Positions 14,296 to 18,968 of a stretch of 18,968 nt of DNA are shown in pieces. The notes under the pieces were generated by a model. The model had not been told where the DNA came from and made no database searches. It saw only the letters and a list, made by a program, of their open reading frames with translations. How positions within the stretch are numbered: the stretch's first letter is position 1; each line of letters begins with the position of its first letter. Position numbers and translations under genes: made by a program. Source of the stretch: Clostridiales bacterium (lineage in GTDB: Bacteria > Bacillota > Clostridia > Oscillospirales > Oscillospiraceae); contig SFDT01000032.1 of the NCBI GenBank assembly GCA_004558115.1, positions 1 to 18,968 of the forward strand. The letters run 5' to 3'.

Positions 14296-16539
14296 ATGCC
14301 GAAGAAAAAGCAGCCCCAGGAGGGGCACCCCAAAGTCAATAACCCCAACGTCCTGGGCCTTCGCGCCCAGGTGGTGGAGCAGCCCATCACCGACACCCTG
14401 GAGACCAACTACATGCCCTACGCCATGAGTGTCATCGTCTCCCGGGCCATCCCTGAGATCGACGGCTTCAAGCCCTCTCACCGCAAGCTCCTGTACACCA
14501 TGTACAAAATGGGCCTGCTCACCGGCGCCCGGACAAAGTCCGCCAACATCGTGGGCCAGACCATGCGCCTCAACCCCCACGGCGACGCCGCCATTTATGA
14601 CACCATGGTGCGCCTGTCCAAGGGCTACGGCGCGCTGCTGACCCCCTTTGTGGACTCCAAGGGCAACTTCGGCAAGTCCTACTCCCGGGATATGTCCTGG
14701 GCGGCGCCCCGGTACACGGAAGCCAAGCTCACCGCCATCTGCGCCGAGCTGTTCCGGGACATCGACAGCGACACCGTGGACTTTGTGGACAACTACGACA
14801 ACACCATGAAGGAGCCGGCCCTGCTGCCCACCTCCTTTCCCAACATCCTGGTGTCCGCCAACAGCGGCATCGCCGTGGGCATGGCCTCCCAGTTCTGCGG
14901 CTTCAATTTGAAGGAGGTCTGCGACACCACCATTGCCTACCTGAAGAACCCCGCCTGTGATTTGACGGAGACGCTGCTGGCGCCGGATTTCCCCACCGGC
15001 GGCGAGCTCATCTGCGATCCCGCTGCCCTGCGGGATATTTACGACACCGGCCGGGGCAGCGTCCGGGTCCGGGCCCGGTACCGCTATGTGAAGGAAGAAA
15101 ACCTCATTGAGATCTACGAGATCCCCTATTCCACCACGGTGGAGGCCATTTTGGACAAGGTAGCGGAGCTCATCAAGGCCGGCAAGGCCAAGGAGATCGC
15201 CGACATGCGGGATGAGACGGACCTCAGCGGCCTGAAGCTGGCCATCGACCTCAAGCGGGGCGTGGACCCGGACAAGCTGATGATGAAGCTCTACAAGCAG
15301 ACCCCTCTGGAGGATTCCTTTGCCTGCAACTTCAACGTCCTCATCGCCGGCAGCCCCCGGGTGCTGGGGGTGCGGCAGCTGCTGGAGGAGTGGACCGCCT
15401 GGCGGACGGAGTCCGTCCGGCGGCGGACCTACTTCGTCCTGGGCAAGCGCAAGGAAAAGCTGCACCTTTTGAAGGGCCTCAAGCGCATCCTGCTGGACAT
15501 CGATAAGGCCATCAAGATCATCCGGGAGACGGAGGAGGAGGCCGAGGTCATCCCCAACCTGATGATCGGCTTCGGCATCGACCAGGTCCAGGCGGAATTC
15601 GTGGCGGAGATCAAGCTGCGCAATATTAACAAGGAGTATATCCTCAAGCGGGTCAACGAGACGGCGGCCCTGCAGGACGAGATCGACGACCTGGAGGACA
15701 TCCTGAACAGCCCCAAGCGGGTGAAAAAGATCATCGTGGACGAGCTGACGGCGGTGGCGAAGAAGTACGGCGAGCCTCGCCGCACCGCCATCGTCTACGG
15801 CCACGAGGTGGAGGAGTACAAGGAGGAGACGGCGGTGGAGGATTACCCCGTCAGCATCTTCCTGTCCCGGGAGGGGTATTTCAAGAAGATCACCCCTGCC
15901 TCCCTCCGCATGAACAGCGAGCAGAAGTACAAAGAGGGCGACGGCCTGCGCCAGAGCTTTGAGACCACCAATGCCGCGGAGGTCATGTTCTTCACGGATA
16001 AGTGCCAGGTGTACAAGGCCCGCCTCAGCGACTTCGACGACGCCAAGGCCAGCGTTCTGGGCGATTACCTGCCCGCCAAGCTGAATATGGACGCCGGGGA
16101 GAACGTGGTGTTCGCCGTGCTGCCGGGAGACTACTCCGGCGCGCTGCTGTTCTTCTTTGAAAACGGCAAGGCGGCCCGGGTGGAGATCAAGGCCTACCAG
16201 ACCACCTCCAACCGCCGCAAGCTCACCGGCGCCTACTCCGACAAGGCGCCTCTGGCCTGCGTCCGCCGCATCGACAGCGACTGTGAGCTGGCGGTGTATT
16301 CCACGGAGCCCCGCTGTCTCATTTTCCACACGGCGCTGCTCGCTCCCAAGACCACCCGCACCACCCAGGGCGTGGCGGTCATGAACCTGAAGCCCAAATA
16401 CCGCCTGGACACCGTGAAGACCCTGGAGGAGAGCGGCATCTCCCACCTGAGCCGCTACCGGGTCCGGGCCCTGCCCGCCGCCGGCGCCCTGCTGCGGCAG
16501 GAGGATTCCGAGGAAAAGCAGCTGGATCTGCTGGATTGA
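14296..16539 (+). CDS. Divergent type IIA topoisomerase A subunit (GyrA/ParC-like)
   Basis: A 747-residue DNA cleavage subunit, partner of the B subunit at 8356. The winged-helix and catalytic region is clear: NYMPYAMSVIVSRAIPEIDGFKP, HRKLLYTMYKMG and NPHGDAAIYDTMVRLS, then APRYTEAKL with the catalytic Tyr140 and Arg139. At the quinolone site the usual HGDSA reads HGDAA, so the position of E. coli GyrA Ser83 is Ala98; the acidic Asp102 is kept. A coiled-coil tower spans about 370-480. The C-terminal part (about 510-730) is a short beta-pinwheel with several blades (VSIFLSREGYFKKIT, EVMFFTDKCQVYKARLSD), and I find no GyrA-box (QRRGGKG), so it should act like topoisomerase IV instead of negatively supercoiling. 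ATG follows AGAAGGAA. The pair is separated from its B subunit by two foreign-looking genes. Confidence 0.92.
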   Translation: MPKKKQPQEGHPKVNNPNVLGLRAQVVEQPITDTLETNYMPYAMSVIVSRAIPEIDGFKPSHRKLLYTMYKMGLLTGARTKSANIVGQTMRLNPHGDAAIYDTMVRLSKGYGALLTPFVDSKGNFGKSYSRDMSWAAPRYTEAKLTAICAELFRDIDSDTVDFVDNYDNTMKEPALLPTSFPNILVSANSGIAVGMASQFCGFNLKEVCDTTIAYLKNPACDLTETLLAPDFPTGGELICDPAALRDIYDTGRGSVRVRARYRYVKEENLIEIYEIPYSTTVEAILDKVAELIKAGKAKEIADMRDETDLSGLKLAIDLKRGVDPDKLMMKLYKQTPLEDSFACNFNVLIAGSPRVLGVRQLLEEWTAWRTESVRRRTYFVLGKRKEKLHLLKGLKRILLDIDKAIKIIRETEEEAEVIPNLMIGFGIDQVQAEFVAEIKLRNINKEYILKRVNETAALQDEIDDLEDILNSPKRVKKIIVDELTAVAKKYGEPRRTAIVYGHEVEEYKEETAVEDYPVSIFLSREGYFKKITPASLRMNSEQKYKEGDGLRQSFETTNAAEVMFFTDKCQVYKARLSDFDDAKASVLGDYLPAKLNMDAGENVVFAVLPGDYSGALLFFFENGKAARVEIKAYQTTSNRRKLTGAYSDKAPLACVRRIDSDCELAVYSTEPRCLIFHTALLAPKTTRTTQGVAVMNLKPKYRLDTVKTLEESGISHLSRYRVRALPAAGALLRQEDSEEKQLDLLD

Positions 16540-16558
16540 GGAGATATCGAAAGACCCT

Positions 16559-17416
16559 ATGAAAAAACAACTGAAAAGCTACGGCATCATCACTCTGGGC
16601 TCCGTCATTTTCGCCCTGGCCTTTGATGTCTTTTTCGCCGCCAACCAGGTGGCCATGGGCGGCATCACCGGTCTTGCCCAGGTCATCAACGCCCTGGTCC
16701 CGGGACTTTCCGTGGGCACGCTGGCCTTTGTGCTGAATATCCCGCTGTTTCTGGCGGGGTGGAAGTTCATCGGCTGGCACCTGCTGGCCTCGTCCCTGTA
16801 CTCCCTGGCGGTCAGCTCCCTGGCCATCGACGCCATTGCCGCCCTGCGGCAGTTCCCGCCCATGGACCCCATGCTGGCCTGCCTCTGCGGCGGCGCCGCC
16901 ATGGGCCTGGGCTTTGGCATGGTGTTCTCCCAGGGTGCCACCACCGGCGGAACGGATATCGTGGCCCGGCTTTTGAAGCTGAAATTTCCCTGGCTGCCCA
17001 TGGGCAAGCTCATGCTGCTGCCGGACGGCACCGTGCTGGCGCTGGCGGCCCTGGCGTTTGGCCGGGTGGAGGCGGCGCTGTACGGCGCGGTGGCTATTTT
17101 CGTGTCCACGAAAGTCATGGACACCGTGCTTTACGGCCTGGATACTTCCAAGGTGGCCTACGTCATTTCCGACCACTGGCGGCCCATTGCCGACGCCCTG
17201 CTGCGGCAGCAGAACCGGGGCGTCACCATCCTCCAGGGTGAGGGCGGCTGGACCGGCGCGCCCAAGCAGGTGCTGCTGGTGGCCTTCAAGCAAAAGGAGA
17301 TCGTGCAGATCAAGCGCACGGTCCATGACATCGACCCCAACGCCTTCCTCATCGTCTGCGACGCCCATGACGTGTTGGGCGAGGGATTCGGCGATTATCA
17401 AAAGGAGGAGTTATAA
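16559..17416 (+). CDS. YitT family membrane protein
   Basis: A 285-residue integral membrane protein of the YitT/UPF0750 family. About 8-175 hold five or so hydrophobic segments with the family motifs FFAANQVAMGGITGLAQVI and FGMVFSQGATTGGTDIVARLL. About 199-280 form the cytosolic C-terminal DUF2179 domain (VAYVISDHW..IADALL..NRGVTILQGEGGWTGAPKQVLL and VHDIDPNAFLIV), typical of full-length members. The biological role of YitT proteins is unclear; transport of some substrate is the usual guess. The start lies 19 bp after the topoisomerase A stop, but GAGGAG is about 15 bases from the ATG, farther than ideal; no other start is in frame. The following LUD gene starts on the base after its stop, so the two are translationally coupled. 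Confidence 0.9.
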   Translation: MKKQLKSYGIITLGSVIFALAFDVFFAANQVAMGGITGLAQVINALVPGLSVGTLAFVLNIPLFLAGWKFIGWHLLASSLYSLAVSSLAIDAIAALRQFPPMDPMLACLCGGAAMGLGFGMVFSQGATTGGTDIVARLLKLKFPWLPMGKLMLLPDGTVLALAALAFGRVEAALYGAVAIFVSTKVMDTVLYGLDTSKVAYVISDHWRPIADALLRQQNRGVTILQGEGGWTGAPKQVLLVAFKQKEIVQIKRTVHDIDPNAFLIVCDAHDVLGEGFGDYQKEEL

Positions 17417-18010
17417 ATGACCGACTTCGCAACTGTGCAGAAGAACCTGACGGACCGGGGCTTTGCCGTGAAGGCCTTTGCCACCGGCGCGGAGGCCGCC
17501 GCCTACCTGAACGGCGCCATCGACGGAAAAAGCGTGGGCATCGGCGGTTCCATGACCGTTCAGGAGCTGGGGCTGCACGACCTGCTGGCCTCCCACAACG
17601 AGGTCCACTGGCATTGGACCAATGGCCCCGCGGAGCGCACCGCCTCTATGAACGCCCAGGTGTACATCACCTCCGTCAACGGCCTGGCGGAGACCGGCGA
17701 GCTCATCAACATCGACGGCGCCGGCAACCGGGTGGCCGGCACCCTGTTCGGCCATGAGAAGGTGTACTTCGTCGTGGGCCGCAACAAGCTGGCGCCCACC
17801 TACGACCAGGCCCTGTGGCGGGCCCGGAACATCGCCGCGCCGAAAAACGCCCAGCGGCTGAACTGCAAGACCCCCTGCGCCGTCAAAGGCGACCGCTGCT
17901 ATGACTGCAAGAGCCCGGGGCGCATCTGCCGGGGCCTGGTGGTGCTGTGGGAGGCCATGATGGGCATGGAGATGGAAGTGGTCCTGGTGGACGAGGACCT
18001 GGGTTATTAA
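17417..18010 (+). CDS. LUD-domain (LutC/YkgG-like) protein with Cys-rich tail
   Basis: A 197-residue cytoplasmic protein of the LUD (DUF162) family, whose members include the LutB/LutC lactate-utilisation components. The LUD core is seen as SVGIGGSMTVQELGLHDLL, NAQVYITSVNGLAETGELINIDGAGNRVAG and GHEKVYFVVGRNKL (separate stretches). At about 150-171 five cysteines occur as C-x3-C-x6-C-x2-C-x6-C (Cys150, 154, 161, 164, 171), suggesting an iron-sulfur or zinc site, a trait of a LUD subfamily in anaerobic Firmicutes. No LutA or LutB lies nearby, so lactate use is not supported by context. Its ATG is immediately after the stop of the YitT-type gene, with AAAGGAGG ten bases upstream. The shared operon suggests a linked but unknown task. 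Confidence 0.88.
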   Translation: MTDFATVQKNLTDRGFAVKAFATGAEAAAYLNGAIDGKSVGIGGSMTVQELGLHDLLASHNEVHWHWTNGPAERTASMNAQVYITSVNGLAETGELINIDGAGNRVAGTLFGHEKVYFVVGRNKLAPTYDQALWRARNIAAPKNAQRLNCKTPCAVKGDRCYDCKSPGRICRGLVVLWEAMMGMEMEVVLVDEDLGY

Positions 18011-18035
18011 AACTGCCGGAAAGGAGGCGTGCCCT

Positions 18036-18785
18036 GTGAAAAAGCTGAAGATCACCGCCGCGTTGTGTGCCCTGCTGCTTCTGACGGGGTGCGCCTCCCT
18101 TCTGGAGCGCCAGTACAGCACTGTGGAGCCCCACAGCAGCAAATTCTGGGAGAGTGAGGCGGCGGCTACCCTCCGGGCGGAGAACCACCAGGACCTGGTC
18201 AACGACCTGCTGCTGCTTATCGGCCAGCACACGGAGAACGCCACCATCCGGCTCTATAATTTTAAGGATGACATGACGGTGGCGGAGACGCTGGAGCAGG
18301 CCACCACGGAGATCCAGCAGGAGACGCCCATGGGCGCTTACGCTGTGGAGTTCATCACCTCCTCCAGCCAGGCCCAGCGGGGCTATTACGAGGTGTCCGT
18401 CCAGATCAGCTACCGCCGCACGGCGGAGCAGATCCAGGCGGTGGTGAATGCTACCAGCACGGAGGCTTTGTCCAGCCTGTTGGAAACGGCTCTGGACAAT
18501 GGAGAAACGGAGCTGGCGGTGCGCATTGGCTATTGGCGGACAGGGGACCGGGAGCGGGTGGCGGAGATCGCTGCCCAGCTGCGGGAAGAACGCGGCCTGG
18601 CGGACACGCCGCCCTGGGGCGTCTACTATTATCCGGCGGAGGAGACGGCGGGCCTTATCGAATTTGTCCTGGAGGGGGCGGAACTGGACGCCCAGCCGGT
18701 GCCGCCGGCGGCGGAAACGCCGGAGCCTGAAACGGCGGAAGAAGAAATTGAAGAAATTTCTGAAAATCTGAAAACAAATACTTGA
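18036..18785 (+). CDS. Lipoprotein of unknown function
   Basis: A 249-residue predicted lipoprotein. The signal (MKKLKITAALCALLLL) ends in the lipobox LLTGC, with Cys19 the lipidated residue. It starts at GTG 18036, preceded by AAGGAGG at good spacing. The mature part has mixed alpha/beta character, with a charged region (YSTVEPHSSKFWESEAAATL) and repeated helical pieces (AEQIQAVVNATSTEALSSLL, then AERVAEIA-type), and a Pro/Glu-rich acidic tail (TPEPETAEEEIEEISENL) likely to be flexible. I recognise no family. It follows the LUD gene by 25 bp and is probably co-transcribed. Its stop codon overlaps the -35 hexamer of the tRNA-Gly promoter. Confidence 0.87.
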   Translation: MKKLKITAALCALLLLTGCASLLERQYSTVEPHSSKFWESEAAATLRAENHQDLVNDLLLLIGQHTENATIRLYNFKDDMTVAETLEQATTEIQQETPMGAYAVEFITSSSQAQRGYYEVSVQISYRRTAEQIQAVVNATSTEALSSLLETALDNGETELAVRIGYWRTGDRERVAEIAAQLREERGLADTPPWGVYYYPAEETAGLIEFVLEGAELDAQPVPPAAETPEPETAEEEIEEISENLKTNT

Positions 18786-18810
18786 CAAGGGGACATTCCT
18801 TTGCTAAAAT
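18782..18810 (+). promoter_or_regulatory. Strong sigma-A promoter of tRNA-Gly
   Basis: Consensus TTGACA (18782-18787) and TAAAAT (18805-18810) with a 17-bp spacer and a TG one base before the -10. It ends 12 bp before the tRNA. The -35 includes the stop codon of the lipoprotein gene. Confidence 0.9.
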
Positions 18811-18822
18811 AACCCTTGTTCC

Positions 18823-18898
18823 GCGGGCATAGCTCATCTGGTAGAGCGCCACCTTGCCAAGGTGGAGGTAGCGAGTTCGAGCCTCGTTGCCCGCTCCA
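18823..18898 (+). tRNA. tRNA-Gly (anticodon GCC)
   Basis: A 76-nt cloverleaf. Acceptor GCGGGCA pairs with TGCCCGC, then discriminator T and an encoded CCA end. The anticodon stem CCACC/GGTGG holds loop TTGCCAA with anticodon GCC at 18856-18858. D arm and T arm (GTTCGAG) are normal. It has its own promoter and terminator. Confidence 0.97.
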
Positions 18899-18902
18899 GC
18901 TC

Positions 18903-18934
18903 AAAAAGGACATCCAGCTTTGGATGTCCTTTTT
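18903..18934 (+). terminator. Terminator of tRNA-Gly
   Basis: AAAAAGGACATCCA (18903-18916), loop GCTT, then the complement ending in a T5 run and CTTTT. Confidence 0.9.
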
Positions 18935-18947
18935 CTTTTGTTAGAAG

Positions 18948-18966
18948 CGAACTCGCTACCTCCACC
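18948..18966 (-). repeat. Inverted 19-bp partial copy of the tRNA-Gly T-arm region
   Basis: This stretch is the exact reverse complement of tRNA bases 18861-18879 (anticodon stem 3' side through T loop). Beyond it the match ends after GTTCG, and the acceptor end is not present, so it is a fragment and not a second tRNA gene, as far as the window shows. Confidence 0.85.
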
Positions 18967-18968
18967 CA

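Noticed and set aside
14272..16446. A 724-codon minus-strand frame over the topoisomerase A gene
   Set aside because: Same cause: antisense shadow of a well-conserved coding frame with no protein-like motifs.

Overview
The window looks like chromosome from a high-GC, spore-forming Clostridia bacterium, most likely an Oscillospiraceae/Ruminococcaceae-type gut anaerobe (Flavonifractor/Oscillibacter/Lawsonibacter-like). The reasons are a spoVAC gene, S-layer-homology (SLH) anchoring, Gram-positive-style AGGAGG ribosome binding sites, a HemW-type radical SAM protein, a monocluster ferredoxin, and GC-rich third codon positions from about 1,390 onward. The genus assignment is inference. The first ~1.4 kb is clearly more AT-rich than the rest.

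Layout. (1) 15-1,380 is an accessory, AT-richer patch. It holds a two-gene minus-strand operon: a membrane-anchored XRE regulator behind a 12+12 bp palindrome, then a small exported protein. Behind these lie a long terminator hairpin and decayed remnants of two overlapping genes, probably the end of a former mobile or plasmid-like module. (2) 1,387-5,674, minus strand: a CmpB-family membrane protein with a long coiled coil, and a 1,023-residue secreted phosphodiester glycosidase (NAGPA-type) with Ig-like, carbohydrate-binding-like and three SLH modules. (3) 5,902-7,908: a small ferredoxin (+) converging on hemW (-) at a shared bidirectional terminator, then spoVAC (+) with a sigma-G-like promoter. 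(4) 8,356-16,539, plus strand: a divergent type IIA topoisomerase, B subunit first and A subunit last. Two exported proteins with copper-amine-oxidase-N-type 'stalk' domains sit between the two subunits. (5) 16,559-18,785: YitT transporter-like protein, LUD-domain protein and a lipoprotein in a tight run, followed by tRNA-Gly(GCC) with its own strong promoter and terminator.

The most unusual features are these. The 3' end of the topoisomerase B gene is present twice as a 45-bp direct repeat; both copies encode the same C-terminus but end in different synonymous and stop codons, and a strongly folded ~105-nt inverted-repeat element lies between them. The topoisomerase pair has non-canonical motifs and an Ala at the main quinolone-resistance Ser position. 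A 16-bp repeat with 21-bp period lies upstream of the topoisomerase operon. The palindrome-controlled membrane XRE/exported-protein pair is a possible small signalling unit. An inverted partial copy of the tRNA-Gly T-arm lies at the extreme right end.

No integrase, transposase, CRISPR array or rRNA was seen. Function calls rest on motif recognition by eye; no database search was run.
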